Shown here piece by piece: positions 23,656 through 34,647 of a stretch of DNA of 64,000 bases. A model generated the notes under the pieces. It was not told the DNA's origin. It was given only the letters and a program-made list of their open reading frames with translations, and made no database searches. Position numbers and translations under genes: made by a program. The DNA lies in contig OY728147.1 in the NCBI GenBank assembly GCA_963277665.1, forward strand, positions 1,262,315,424-1,262,379,423, written 5' to 3'. This DNA comes from Viscum album (taxonomy: Eukaryota > Streptophyta > Magnoliopsida > Santalales > Viscaceae). Positions within the stretch are counted from its first letter, which is position 1; each line of letters opens with the position of its first letter.

Positions 23656-23766
23656 CAAAAAACCATAAATTTGGAAAACTCTTGAAATGAGCCACAATTG
23701 CCTCCCAGAACACCTCAACACTGGATTTTCCAAAAGGAAGGGTCTAGGGAGATCCAAGTTATTATA

Positions 23767-23771
23767 GTAGT
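23767..23771. repeat. Target-site duplication GTAGT, right of element A
   Basis: Matches 13,405-13,409. A further GTAGTAGT lies just downstream, so the exact register could shift slightly. Confidence 0.65.
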
Positions 23772-23847
23772 GTAGTAGTCCTATCCATCAAAAAGGAATT
23801 TAGGTTAATATATAGGGCCTTTGGGAAATGAAAAGTGATTTAAATCC

Positions 23848-23862
23848 AAATAGACACTAGGT
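23848..23862. repeat. 15-bp target-site duplication, left of LINE
   Basis: AAATAGACACTAGGT here is repeated exactly at 28,007-28,021. The two copies bracket the LINE. Perfect direct repeats of this length are typical of target-primed reverse transcription. The short stretch 23,772-23,847 before it is not recognised. Confidence 0.85.
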
Positions 23863-24525
23863 TATCCCATGTTCACAACCCTTAGGAATCTCATTGTGTC
23901 CAAAAAAACCATCTTGATTGGTCTCAATGAACCAAAGTTGAAATTTTAAAATTAGAAGGATTTGAAATATTACTCTATCAGGTACAGCCTTGTTGCACAC
24001 AACCTTTAGAAAAATGGTGCATAGAGTATTTGGGTCCTTAAGCATGAGATTCTCAATTTGATTTCTTATACCTGTAGCCAGCAAGTTGTTACAACTTTGG
24101 TTGATTTTCAGAATGCCTCTATTTATCTGTCCTTCATTTATGCTTCCAACTCATATATCAAAAGAAGAGATTTATCAGAAGAATTGGGAATGATTTCCAC
24201 CAAGATGACTCATAATTGGGTCATTCTAGGTGATTTCAACACTGTACTTAGGCTTGAGGAAACAATTGGGTCTCATGTTAATAGGATAATAACTAATGAT
24301 TTATCTCAATGCATTGAAAATTATAGACTAACTGATGTAAAAATTGTTGGACCTAACTTTATATGAGATAGATACACCCTAAATGGAAGGCAAGCCAACA
24401 AGTTGGACATATGCCTTATCCATGTTGATGATAAGGATGTCAACCTCATTGCCTTTGGTCTCATCCTTCCTAAAATTCATTTTGATCACAAACCAATGTT
24501 TATTAACATTCTATATGGTGAAAAA
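23863..24525 (+). pseudogene. LINE ORF2 endonuclease (APE-type) remnant
   Basis: This is the apurinic-type endonuclease that nicks the target DNA in L1 elements. The start reads PLRNLIVSKKTILIGLNEPK, matching the early strand with the catalytic Glu. The frame 24,058-24,366 contains FIYASNSYIKRRDLSEELG and WVILGDFNTVLRLEE, matching the conserved GDFN catalytic block. After a stop, NKLDICLIHVDD fits the SKLDRVLVN block, and near 24,480 FDHKP fits the final DH motif. Key residues of GDFN and DH are kept, but the frame is broken by at least one stop and the N-terminus is missing. Confidence 0.88.
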
Positions 24526-26620
24526 AGTTAGCTCCTATACCTTTTAAATTCAATAATGCTTCTATGGTTACCCTTAGTTGTAGGGAAACTATCCCAGATG
24601 CTTGGAAAATTGAGGGTTCTAGAAGCACACTTTATAGATTAGCGTCTAGAATGAAGAAAACCAAGCAAATGGTGAAGGAATGGAGCAAGAAAACTTTCTC
24701 GAAGCTTGATAATGACATCAAGGATGCGGAAAGAAATCTAATGTATTACCAACAAAATAATCAGTTCCAAAGGATGCCCTACATGGATGAGGCACAATAA
24801 CTTTCTAGACTTGATGATCTGCTCAATCTTAAAGAGAATTTGACTAAATCCTAGTTCAATGTACAATGGTTGAAGTAGGGGGACAAAAACTCAAAGTTCA
24901 TTCATCTATTTCATAAATAAAATAAGATAAGAAGAGGGGTCACTACCATCAACATTAATGATTTATTGATCACTTATGAAAATTAAATCTCTAATACCAC
25001 AGTTAGATACTTTAAAGACATGTACTCAGAGAAGGGAGGTGATAACAATCACATGGTAATTGATAACAATTCTCCCACAGTTGATGATCTGAACAACAAA
25101 AATCTTATTGATCCTCATGGATTGAAGGAAATCAAGTTGGCACTGTTCTCTTTAAACATGGATAGTATGGTAGGGCCAGATTGCTTTAAAAATATTTTTT
25201 TTATGTTTAACTAGGATATTGTACAAGATGATGTCACTAATGCAGTGAGGGAATTTTTAAATCATGATTCAATGCCTTATGGAATCAATTCCAGCTTCAT
25301 TGTGCTCATCCCAAAAAAGAAAAATGTTATTGACACTATGGACTTCAGCCCTATTTCTTTTGAAAACACTATACCAAAAAACATCAATAATATTTTTTCC
25401 ACAAGGCTAGGGACTATATAAAGAGATATCATAACAATGAATCAATTTGGGTTTGTTCCTAGAAGGAAAATTCAGAACTGCATCATCACTACATATGAAT
25501 GCATCAATGTCATGAAGAAGAAGGCGAGGGATGGGAATATTTCCCTAAAAGTCAATATATCCAAGGCCTTTGATACCTTAAAATGAAGTTTTCTTCTCAT
25601 AATTCTCAAAAATCATGGATTTTCCAATAAATTCATCAACTCAATTCATACCATTCTAAAAAGTGACAGGTTATCTATCCTTGTTAATAGATCTCTAAGG
25701 GGATTTTTTCAATTCTCTAATGGTGTTAGGAAGGGGGGTCCTCTATATGGCCTTCTATTTGGTCTAGTTGAATATTATATGAGTTTATTCTTTAGAGATC
25801 TTGTCCAGGCTGGATTATATAAATAGATCAAGGTTTAGAGAGGGTGTTTTGATCCATCACATATTTTATATGCTAATTATATTTTCTTGTTTGGGTATTA
25901 TGACAAAGGGACTTTGTCTTTTATTAAATCCATATTCAAACACTATGAGGAGGTGGCAGGATAAGTTATAATTTGGAATAAATCCTTTGTGGTCTTTGGG
26001 GATGGTTTTCCCATAAACAATAAAAACAAAATTGATTGATATCTTGGGGTGAGAAGAATTTATCTTCCTTTTACTTACATGGGAGTGACACTTTTTTGGG
26101 TGAAGGTTAAAAGATGTCACCTGGAAAATATTTAATCCAAAATTATTACTCAGTTGGAATATTGGAAGGGGAAAGCAATGTATCAAGTAGGAAAAATTTT
26201 CCTTGTTAACTCTGTTATCACCTATCTCTTTGTGTATGCCTTCTATATCTATAGATGGACCAAGGAACCCATCAAAGAACTATAGGGTATGATTATAAAT
26301 TTTATATGGACTAGGTCCATTTATGAGAAGAAGCTTGTTACTATTTCTTGGAGTGAATGCATCAAGACTATTGATATGGGTGGGCTGGTTATTAAGGATT
26401 TTAAAATGTTTAATGAATCAATTCTTAGTAAATTCACTTGTAATTTTATGACATTTGATGATAGGTCTGTAAATTTTCTCTTAAAAAGATTTATTTACAA
26501 GTTTCTTGCTGGTCACTCCTCCCACTTATCCTCCACTATTTGGACTTCTATCAAGGATGCTTATAATCAGATCATGCAATTCTTAAAATGGATGGTTTGT
26601 AGGTGTTATGACTAGAATAC
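24526..26620 (+). pseudogene. LINE ORF2 reverse transcriptase remnant
   Basis: After a linker frame (24,564-24,800, WKIEGSRSTLYRLASRMKK) comes the L1-type RT. FIVLIPKKKN and DFSPISFENTIPKNINNIFS (about 25,297-25,400) match the FRPISL block. MNQFGFVPRRKIQNCIITTY (about 25,438) matches NQxGFVPGRxIxDNI. NISLKVNISKAFDTLK (about 25,538) matches the KxDxxKAFDxxxW block with the first Asp as Asn. FSNGVRKGGPL (about 25,715) matches GVRQGDPL. The catalytic YADD is LYANYIFLF (about 25,867-25,893), so both catalytic Asp are lost. Thumb-like sequence follows to about 26,600. Many stops; inactive. Confidence 0.9.
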
Positions 26621-27420
26621 CTGGAGAAAACCATGGCTGACTAGACCTCTTGCTGAGATTATGGATGTTCCATAGCACATAAAGCATGTTTCCATATCTT
26701 ATATCCAAAATGATAACACTGAGCCTTATGGATTTATTCCCACTCATGTGTTGACTGAAATATAGAGGTATGCGTATATTGATAGAGAAACACTTATTTG
26801 GAAACCAAATGCCACTAGTCACCTCAGTACCATTGAATGGTACAAGAAGGGGTGCGAGAGTAGTAACCATGCGCCTTGATGGATGATGAGCTTTAGGAAA
26901 GTTGGAATCCATCCTTAATCCTTCCATCTATTATGGAGAGTTTGGAAGAAAATAATTAATATTCCAAAAATACTATAAAAAATGGATTTCAACTTGCCTC
27001 AGCATGAAATTTTTTCTTGAAGGACAAGGAAAACATTGATCACATATTTTCCAGTTAATCATTTATGTGCAGATTCTAGAAGTACTTGTAGGAGATGCTG
27101 GGATACTGGTTGAATGTAGACTATTTTTAAGGGCTTATGGAGTCCATTAACACTTCTAATAGTAGTGACCAACTCCAAGGAATGTTGTATATTGCAGCTT
27201 CTGCCACTGTGCATAATGTTTGGAAGGCAAGAAATTATTAAATTTTTGAAAATCACTCACCCAATTTACATGCAAGGAAAATGGATATTCATAGGGTTGT
27301 CTCCACTGCTTCTAGAATCCAAACAGGATGCATGAGGAATGAAATGAATGATCGTATCATTCTAATTTTTTTGGCGTTTAAGGTAGGAAAAAAAACTTTG
27401 GTGATGAAAATGATCATATG
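26621..27420 (+). pseudogene. LINE ORF2 region between RT and RNase H
   Basis: Plus-strand fragments such as TRPLAEIMDVP, ETLIWKPNATSHLSTIEWYK and the stretch around FHLLWRVWKKIINIPK fit the region after RT in plant LINEs, where a zinc-binding segment (zf-RVT type, with W/F-rich K...FFWRL) usually lies. The expected Cys/His pattern is not intact. The minus-strand frame at 26,583-26,927 is a shadow of this region. Confidence 0.65.
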
Positions 27421-27866
27421 GATCCCTCCTATTTCTGGTTGGATAAAAATTAATATTGATGGAGAAACCTTGGGTACACCTTGACTCTCGGGTTGTGGTG
27501 GTGTTATTTTGTACCCATCAAGGCTTCGTCAAAGGATATTTCTATCAATTTATTCGATACGGCCACACCATTAAAGATAAATTATGGGCCATGATTATAG
27601 CCATCAAATGTACTATCCCTTTTGGATGGAATCTGCTTTGAATGGAGTCTGATTCTGTTATGTCAGTTGAAATTATAAAAAATAGGTCTAGGGATGTTCC
27701 ATGGAAAATGTTGGCACCTTGGATTGAGTGTATTCATCTGATAAATCAATTTTCGATTGAAGTGACACATGTATACTGGGAAGAAAAACAAGTTGCTGAT
27801 GCGCTCTCTAAGAGATTCATTGCAGAGATAAGTTCAATATGGTCCTTTATTGCATCAGACTTTTGA
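27421..27866 (+). pseudogene. LINE C-terminal RNase H remnant
   Basis: Plant L1 elements often end in an RNase H domain. Here GWIKINIDGETLGTP keeps the first catalytic Asp (DG). After a frameshift GCGGVIL-like sequence and KGYFYQFIRYGHTIKDKLWA match the second block, but the usual Glu of AELWA is Lys (KDKLWA). The frame 27,642-27,866 reads MESDSVMSVEIIKNRSRD with the third catalytic Asp, then VTHVYWEEKQVADALSKR, matching the closing HVxRExNxxADxLA block. The domain is well preserved for such an old copy but is split by stops. Confidence 0.88.
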
Positions 27867-28006
27867 TCATAGTTTGTTGAGGAGGATGCATGTGGTGAAT
27901 GTTGTACTCACCTTTGTAAACCCCCATGTAATGTCATGTCTCTCTCTCTCTTCTTTTAATAAAATTTCATAAGAGTGGGTTTGCCTGACTCCTGGAATTT
28001 TTGGTT

Positions 28007-28021
28007 AAATAGACACTAGGT
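28007..28021. repeat. 15-bp target-site duplication, right of LINE
   Basis: Exact copy of AAATAGACACTAGGT at 23,848-23,862. Confidence 0.85.
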
Positions 28022-28575
28022 CATTAAAATATATTTTTTTCAAGAATAATTATTGGTTTATTCATTGGGGGGGGGGGTGAGTTCTAATCCACTATAGCCC
28101 AATGGTGGAATTTTTGTTTTTTTCGTTTTATAATACCACCACCTACAGTTAATTATTAATATTATTATACATTTGATTATAATAATTATAACGATCATCA
28201 TTTTTATCATTATCATTACCATAATCATTATCATCATCCTAATCATTAATTTTTTGGTTTTGAGGGATTATTTTCTATTCCAACAATCCTCTATATGGGT
28301 ATATGTGTTGTCCCCTTCTATTTCATCCATAAATATTAGTATAAATTATTATTTTCCTGTTGTTTTTGTTGTTGAGGTTTTTGTTACTATTAATATTTTT
28401 ATTGTTTATATTAGTACTATTAAAAAAATAACTTTTATTATTGGAAGTACAAAAAATATAATTATAATAACAGAAAAAACAATAATAATAATAATAATAG
28501 TAATAACTGTTGTTGTTTTTGTTGTCATCGTTGTTGTTGGGGGTTTTCTGAATGGAAATATTACTTCATAATTGT
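28022..28575. repeat. Low-complexity tract
   Basis: Contains an 11-base G run (28,067-28,077), ATC/ATT-rich stretches (28,180-28,255) and AAT/GTT repeats (28,480-28,540). The 132-residue frame at 28,173-28,571 is Ile/Val-rich translation of these repeats and not a gene. Confidence 0.75.
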
Positions 28576-29267
28576 AACAACCCTAACTCTAGTAACCCAT
28601 AACTGGTGTAAAATTTATAGTACTGGAATTAGATACATGGGATTACATCACCAAGGATTGATAAGTTTAGTAGTCTTTAAGAACCAAATACATACATGAT
28701 TTTCATATTACATTGGAAACCTAAAAAAACCTAACATAAGAAACATTCTCACATCCTTGATACTATTCACTACGTCCTTATTCATATCCCGAGGAATGGA
28801 AAAAAAAATAAAGGTTGATCTCATATGTTCAGTATGGGTTACTTACATTAAAATCTATAATGAATAAATAAGGAATAATCAATATTGTAAGGTAAATAAC
28901 TAAAAAACAATACATTTAATCAATTACTTTGGCACAAAATTCATTCTTTGATAATATCAATGTAGGAATCTCATGGATAAAAAAACTCAATTCTCCATGA
29001 AAGAAATTCTTGATGTTAGATATCCTGATTTCAGATATCATGATATCTTACCATCAAGGCCTTGTCCCAAGACATTTTAATTGATGGGTAGGTATGCACT
29101 AAAAATCAATTTTATAAGTTTGGAGAACTAGTTTGTCTCATGAGACATATTGTATGCATTGGGGGACTATATAATTATAGGACCCACCCATAAATCCATG
29201 TACAATGCATTATTAATATATCAAATTATCAATTTAATTAATAAATAATCTTTTATATAAAAAAATA
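28576..29267 (-). repeat. Outer (3') segment of an antisense LTR, cut by element B
   Basis: On the minus strand this ends in GGGTTGTTACA, a typical LTR 3' terminus. Its segment TTTCCATTCCTCGGGATATG (minus strand, near 28,775-28,800) aligns with TTTCAATTCCCTAGGATATA at about 51,624 in the plus-strand LTR copy. That copy runs 45,646-51,870. The remainder of this antisense LTR continues on the far side of element B at 37,656. Confidence 0.45.
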
Positions 29268-30357
29268 TCCATTCTCACAACCCGAACCAACAGGGCTCAG
29301 GCTGTAACTCCCCAAGCCCGCCTCCAATAGGCTAGGGGATGGAGACTAGTACTGAGTAGGCTATCAAAAACATGGGAGGGCTTAGCGTAAGGTACCTATA
29401 TGCATGCTCCCACATATGCCTCCATGAAACAATGCAGAGATAAATAAAAGGTGAAAAATAAATGCATGCATACAACTATCACAAACCATAGTACAATAGA
29501 AGTACAAAAAGGGAAAATACCAGGCCACCAAAATATATATACAAAAGTGTACAACCTTCTAAGAAGGAGGGGATCAATATCAAATGAACCCATCAGAAAT
29601 ATCCTTATCCATGATCTAGTAAACACCTTGGTCGGTCTTGCTCACTAAGCTCTGCCTACTTCGGGTCCTCCTAGGACTCTGTCGAAAGGCCTGTGGTCTG
29701 CACAAGATACAAAACATGTCTGGGAAAATCCTATGTAGGTGTGAGTATAAAGATGCTCAGTTGGCACCCCAAAAACCCCAAAAGAAAAGAAGAAAATGAA
29801 GTGAATCTATTCACTCATCCTAGCAAGAGGGAACCCAAATGAGAGAGAAAATCCATCTCCAGACCATCCTTGGCTAAACACAACTTGTCTGCTCAACCAC
29901 ATAGTGCGTCAAACTAGAAGTGACAACACTGTAAGAAAACCCAGAAAACACAAAATATACTCATCTTAGGCACCAATCATCATGAGTATCTGACCTAATA
30001 ACCAGTGAATAGTTACTACTCGAGGTACTTTCTGCAATAACACACTAGGCCCAACACTACTACCAAACACCAGAGGTCCTTCCAACACATACCTATACCC
30101 CATGCAAGGTCGAAAGTAAACAAGTGGAGACTCATGCCTTGGCACTACCCCTATAGTCTAGGGAGTAATGACTACTAAAAAAAATAGTGAAACATCAGTC
30201 ACTTCTGTATAGAGGGTCCCACACCTCATACCGTAGAGGTAGAACTAACTCCGAACCAGGAATCACACGTAACAAGTGGAGGGGATCTCTCCCCGCTGCC
30301 AACTCAAACATGTGAAGAACTACTCCACAACAATGAACCCATGCATTTCTACGATAT

Positions 30358-30570
30358 GAGAGTACCACCCTGAGAGACATGGACCCTCACCCTAACACGG
30401 TAGGGGAGCACCATTCCAGAAAACATGAGCCCACACCCATGGTAGGGGAGCACTACCGCAAGAGATGTGGGTTCACACCAACTATAGGGGAGCACCACTC
30501 TGTGAAATTTGAGCCGACACCCATGGTAGGGGAGAACAACTACAAGAATAGAGGACCCGATCCCTGGCAC
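30358..30570. repeat. 42-bp tandem repeat array in element B 3' LTR
   Basis: TAGGGGAG recurs at 30,401, 30,443, 30,485 and 30,527, exactly 42 bp apart; looser units flank it on both sides (30,358 and 30,573). The unit centres on CACCCATGGTAGGGGAGCAC. Because 42 is divisible by three, the antisense frame reads a repeated VVLPYHG peptide, which explains the open frame there. Confidence 0.9.
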
Positions 30571-31036
30571 AGTAGAGGAGTACCTACCCTACCTTCCAAT
30601 AATATTGGAGAGCTTGTGCCCTGACATGGTAGGGGAGTCGTCCAACGACATGAATGTCATGGGGAAACCCACACCCTAATCCATCGGGGGAGTAAAAACC
30701 CTAGAAAAAACTACCCAAAGGTAATGGTTCCATTCCCATGATGCGGGGAGTCCCATTATTAGTAATGGTGACCACCATCATGTTGTATACATAAAATCAC
30801 TTAGGATAGGATATTTAATTTCCCAAAAGGGGAACCTAGTGAAAAAGTAAAATTTCACGTCAAATGCCCAAACCAATCCTCATGGGGCCTTCAATTAGGT
30901 TCCATTTTAAGAACAAAAATTTAGTCTTGAAAAGTCTATATTAAATTTAGGGTTTCAACACCACTGATGGCACACCAAATAGACACCAGACACAAAAGAT
31001 ACGTCCAATGAAAGAATCTACAAATAATAATAAATA

Positions 31037-31037
<1 letters not shown>

Positions 31038-31076
<39 letters not shown>
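31038..31076. repeat. (ATT)n microsatellite
   Basis: About 13 ATT units. The matching place in the other LTR (36,386-36,400) has only a couple of irregular ATT units, so it expanded after insertion. Confidence 0.9.
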
Positions 31077-31078
<2 letters not shown>

Positions 31079-32267
31079 AATTGGATGTTTCCTGCCACCG
31101 AGTCTCAAGGCCAAGAAATAATGTCCTCACACTACCCTCAAAAGATCTACCTTGATGATAGGAATAAGTGGTCATAGATGGTACACAAAACAAACACCCA
31201 ATTTGTGAGATACAAGGGTTTAAAACACCCCCGACCCGATCTGGTTGAATTGGCCCAACTCGTCAGCCCGTAGACCAGCCGCAGCCGGCCTAAATCTCCA
31301 CAACCCATGATCACTATGCACCCACTGGATCCTAGTCCCCCCACGGTGCTCCATTCCACTGTGCCCCCAGTGGCCTCCGCTACGCCACCCCGCTGGAGTC
31401 GCGCTGCCACCACCTTCCACAGACCACTGGGACCACTCTAGTGGTCAGAAAAATATTCTAAGACCAGATCTGGAAACCTTGGGATTATATCTACCTAGAC
31501 TCATTAATCAATCAAATATTCGAATAATAATGAAGTATAAACAAGGGGGAAACCAGATTAAAACCAAAATCAACTACCTCTAGGGCGAAACAATGAATCT
31601 TTGGGTGAAGAACGAAGCCCAAGATGTGCTAATTTTGGATCTAGTGATAATAGGTGTCCAAAATGGGAACTAGTGGCACCTACTCACCTTGGTTCATCTG
31701 TCGGTCAATGGGGAAGAGGGGAGGGAGACATCCATCATGTGCACTGAATTGGGAGAGGGGAGAGATATTGATTTAATTTTATTAAATTAAAATCATCCAT
31801 TTAACACCCCATCAATGAATCACCTACATCCCAAAACTCGATTCTGACAAAATTTATGTTGCACCTAGGGTAAACGCAACATTCTTAACTCAACTGTGGT
31901 CTCATAAATTTGATCATACTCCATTCAATATTTATTTGATCTGAATTCCGAAAATAAATAAATAATTTTTTTACAAAAATTCCCTCTATAAAATTTTCTA
32001 CCAAAGGCCTCCACCCGTAAAAGTTGTAACCCTCCTACGGTAAACTACGTGTTCCAGAATCAACCATGGAATCAGTTTTATGATCCAAGATACTGTATAA
32101 GATATAACTCATTTACTCCATGTGCATAGTATAAAAATACATAATATTTTTATAAAATTAATTCTGGGCACACTGGGTCTTGAAATCGCACACCATCTTG
32201 GTGCCTAGCTTTGGAAATAGATGTAGAAATATTAAAAAATTCAAAAGGTAAAGACCGAGTCGCTACA

Positions 32268-32300
32268 TCCTCACCACCTTAACACTTTTCGTCCTCAAAA
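32268..32300 (-). promoter_or_regulatory. Polypurine tract of element B
   Basis: In element sense: TTTTGAGGACGAAAAGTGTT, then AAGGTGGTGAGGA, directly followed by the LTR start TGTAGCG. This is the standard GAGGACGAAA...purine tail of plant gypsy elements and is very well preserved. Confidence 0.85.
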
Positions 32301-33400
32301 ACCCAAAGTCTAGGAATAAGGGAAAGAAACTGGACTCTCAAATAGGTCTCCTACGCCAGTGAGTTCACCAAAAACCATAACAAAACCACTAAGGGTTCCT
32401 GTGATTCCAACGAGCATACACTTTGGGGAACCCAAGTCCACACCCAAGCCAATCTCATCCCAGGTTGAAATAATGAAACTCCACACATGTATCCTCAACT
32501 ATGACAGGTGGGAAACACCAAGCGCCTGGTCTCATACAATCATAGAGTCTAGAGGTATGCAACCTCGCTAACCTGATGTAGGGACTAATAAACCCACTCT
32601 AAACACTCAAGTTAAAGGAACTCATCCACCGCACCTTGATACCATATGATTTTGGAGGAACTAAATCGCCCACACAGTTTTGGATTGCGTCTTAAGAATG
32701 CATATTAGTGGGGAGAGCATCCCTCATTATTGTGATTCCAAAGCCACATCAAACTGCACCATGAACTCCTCAAGAAACTTGAACACCAAGGTGACACTGA
32801 ACACACGAGGGTAAAAAAATGAACAAAATAGATATTCCCAATGCACACTAGGTCTCACTGTACCTTAGAGAAAACTCCAAAAAATATCCCCACTATGAAC
32901 ATGTCCACCGCACATCAACAATGTCAACTTTGGGTGGCACTGACTCACCTTCACGACTTTAGTCGCGTCACAAAAAAGAATCTTAGTGGTGGTAGGATGT
33001 TTATTTCTTGTCAATTCGAAGCTATAATGAAAAACACTGAAAAAGGGTCTTATTGACATCCCTAGTCACTATGAACAAACCTCAAGAAAGAAAAGGAAAG
33101 GAAAGAGTACTGACTAATACTGTCTATCAAACATAATTTAGAAATAGAAAGGATACAGAGCGTACCTCTATCCATTCACGGAACCACTGGGTCAATGGCC
33201 TCTACGGGATGTAGTTGCCCTTGCCCTGTCCTATATCTCTTTGAGGCTAGCGTGGACCACCTGGGGGTGGTGGTGGTGGAAACCCATACCGTCTTACACA
33301 TCCCACTACTAAAACTATTCCTTCTCTATGTTCACCACCCTGCGGACCTCTATGATTGAAATGATACCTCTTCCAAGGCATTCCATTTAACATATACATC
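32301..33400 (-). other. Internal non-pol sequence of element B
   Basis: Between gag and the polypurine tract, where pol would be, there is 1.1 kb with no protease, RT, RNase H or integrase motif on either strand. Minus-strand sequence just after the zinc knuckle is proline/glycine-rich (a PPPPPP run near 33,270), as in the gag tail of related elements. Frames at 32,310-32,571 and 32,841-33,059 overlap on opposite strands and show no family resemblance. Confidence 0.55.
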
Positions 33401-34500
33401 TTAGCAGAACGAGAGTTCAGACAATCTCTAGCAGGATGTCCCCGACCATCACAAGCGTAGAAGATCCTCTCCTCCTAACCAGAACCCTGACCCAGATCCT
33501 TCCCATTATACCCATATTCCTATGTCCAAGAATGTGTATTACTCCTATGATTTGATCCATACACAAGTTATCTCCAATTTGCGGTAGCTGTCTCAGCCTC
33601 AAAACCTCATTGTGGGATAAGTCCACCTATCCCTCCGCCATGAAGCGCTCGACCACAATAACCCACTCCAATACCCCCATATGGGTGGGAAGGCACAAGG
33701 AGATCCAACCTGCTCGTACGAATCTACAGGGTCCTACTCTAAGGTTCGGTCCCTGAAGAATGAGTCCTGAACCATGTCCATGGAGTGTCATGACAAGCCC
33801 ATAAACATTGTTGAGTACTCCGCCATGGTCATGCTACCCTGCGGATGCTACAGAAGCTCCTCGATCTACACCAAACTCAGCTTGGATGGATAAAAATTCT
33901 CCCAAATGAGCCTCTCAAACTCATCCTAGGTGGATATATTCTCATCACGGGTCTATGTCACAAGACTCCACCAGTACCTGGATGAACCATGAAAATGGCT
34001 TGCTGATAGGACCACCATATGATTAGGAGGTGTCCTCACTAGGTGGAAAACACGTGTGACTACTGTGAGCCATTCATCAGCTACCTAGAGGTCTAGGTCA
34101 CATCGGAACCTTAGAGGTCACTGCCTCAAGAACTCCTGTAGCACACTCAGCTTGTGTGAATCCTTGTCCTGCACTACCGGTACAAGATTTTGCTCGATAG
34201 GTGGTGGCTCAACTGGCAGACCACCTGGAGGTACAACCTCATAACCTAATCCCAGAACCAAATCCTTTCCATAGGGAGAATTATTATCACAATCCCACCA
34301 TGGAACCCAGTTTGCCTATCGTCATAGAGGCATCTTGAATGAACATCAAGAAACAACATGATCAAAGAGTATTTCTTGGGACATGACTCAAGAAGGACAA
34401 GAAAAACCCAAAACCCAGTACTATATGATGCATGTACCATTGATTTCCCCTATTAACAACTTCCTAATGTACCAAGTCGAAAGGAAAGTTATTAGAGTCC
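33401..34500 (-). pseudogene. gag remnant of element B with zinc knuckle
   Basis: The minus-strand translation shows a plant gypsy gag. DEWLTVVTRVFHL and RTPPNHMVVLSASHFHGSSR then YWW (about 34,080-33,970) match the block DEWLxxVxRVxDLLxTPPDHRVxLA...ARHWW. DEFERLIWENFYPSKLSLV and the segment HPQGSMTMAEYSTMFMGLS (about 33,940-33,790) match the following FxxLxxGSMTVAEYxxxFxELS block. At 33,462-33,415 FYACDGRGHPARDCL is a CCHC knuckle with its first Cys replaced. Stops interrupt the frame. Gag forms the particle and its knuckle binds RNA; this copy is not functional. It is the only coding remnant in the element. Confidence 0.85.
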
Positions 34501-34647
34501 CGGTGAATGGATACGTCAGCCGCCACACCTACACTAGAGTCCCTAGCATGAAAGTCAAACTCGAAACACTCTAACACTGTCGCTATGAAACCAAAACCAA
34601 GCTCAAAAATAGACCAAATACAATATGAGGTCCCAAAGGTGGAACCT

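Larger units (their letters stand above)
13410..23766 (-). mobile_element. Ty3/gypsy element A, full structure, minus strand, internally deleted
   Basis: This is a 10.36-kb element with two ~3.1-kb LTRs, a primer-binding site, gag-region, protease, RT start, RNase H tail and integrase remnants, all in the order expected on the minus strand. A perfect 5-bp duplication (GTAGT) flanks it. Most of RT and RNase H is deleted, and all remaining frames carry stops, so it is dead. The two LTRs differ at about 30 of the first ~230 aligned bases by hand count, which points to an old insertion. Integrase and the LTR start TGTAATAACCC place it with plant chromovirus-type (Tekay/Del-like) gypsy elements, by resemblance only. 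Confidence 0.9.
20645..23766 (-). repeat. 5' LTR of element A
   Basis: Partner of the LTR at 13,410-16,538. In element sense it starts TATAATAACTTGG at 23,766 and ends with GGGTCATGATA beside the primer-binding site. It has a TCTA tract at 21,797-21,817, five loosely spaced copies of an AGTCCCACTGC-like motif (22,060-22,260), and the short-period repeat block at 23,300-23,655. No gene is supported inside it. Confidence 0.9.
23863..28006 (+). mobile_element. 5'-truncated plant L1-type LINE with RNase H
   Basis: A 4.1-kb non-LTR retrotransposon copy bounded by the 15-bp duplication. It contains ORF2 remnants in the order endonuclease, RT, C-terminal region, RNase H, followed by a short 3' tail. 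ORF1 and the first residues of the endonuclease are missing, so it is 5' truncated, as most LINE copies are. Stops and frameshifts occur throughout. The plus orientation is set by domain order. The 3' end (27,870-28,006) has a CT-rich run and a TTTTAATAAAAT stretch but no pure poly(A). Confidence 0.92.
29270..32267 (-). repeat. 3' LTR of element B
   Basis: Aligns with 34,663-37,655. In element sense it begins TGTAGCGACTCGG at 32,267. It shares blocks such as ATGCATAGTATAAAAATAC (near 32,120; close copy near 37,512) and ACTATCACAAACCATAGTAC near 29,475. It contains the 42-bp repeat array (30,358-30,570) and an ATT microsatellite (31,038-31,076), both longer than in the other LTR. Confidence 0.88.

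Noticed and set aside
25866..26186. 106-residue minus-strand open frame
   Set aside because: Antisense to the LINE RT around the YANY motif; a shadow.
26583..26927. 114-residue minus-strand open frame
   Set aside because: It is antisense to LINE ORF2, whose plus-strand reading is supported by motifs.
24000..27900. A possible host RNase H or endonuclease gene
   Set aside because: The domains occur in the fixed LINE ORF2 order, with stops, between exact target duplications.
28173..28571. 132-residue plus-strand open frame, the longest in the window
   Set aside because: It translates ATC/ATT/GTT microsatellites into Ile/Val runs; low complexity explains its openness.
30358..30570. Regular direct repeats that might suggest a CRISPR-like array
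   Set aside because: The units are contiguous with no unique spacers, sit in an LTR, and the DNA is from a plant.
30349..30624. Open frames on both strands with repeated VVLPYHG peptides
   Set aside because: They come from the 42-bp minisatellite inside an LTR; the unit length is a multiple of three, so a frame stays open by chance.
31147..31420. Gly/Arg-rich minus-strand frames in a GC-richer patch
   Set aside because: They lie within the element B LTR, overlap each other, and the matching site in the other LTR does not keep them.
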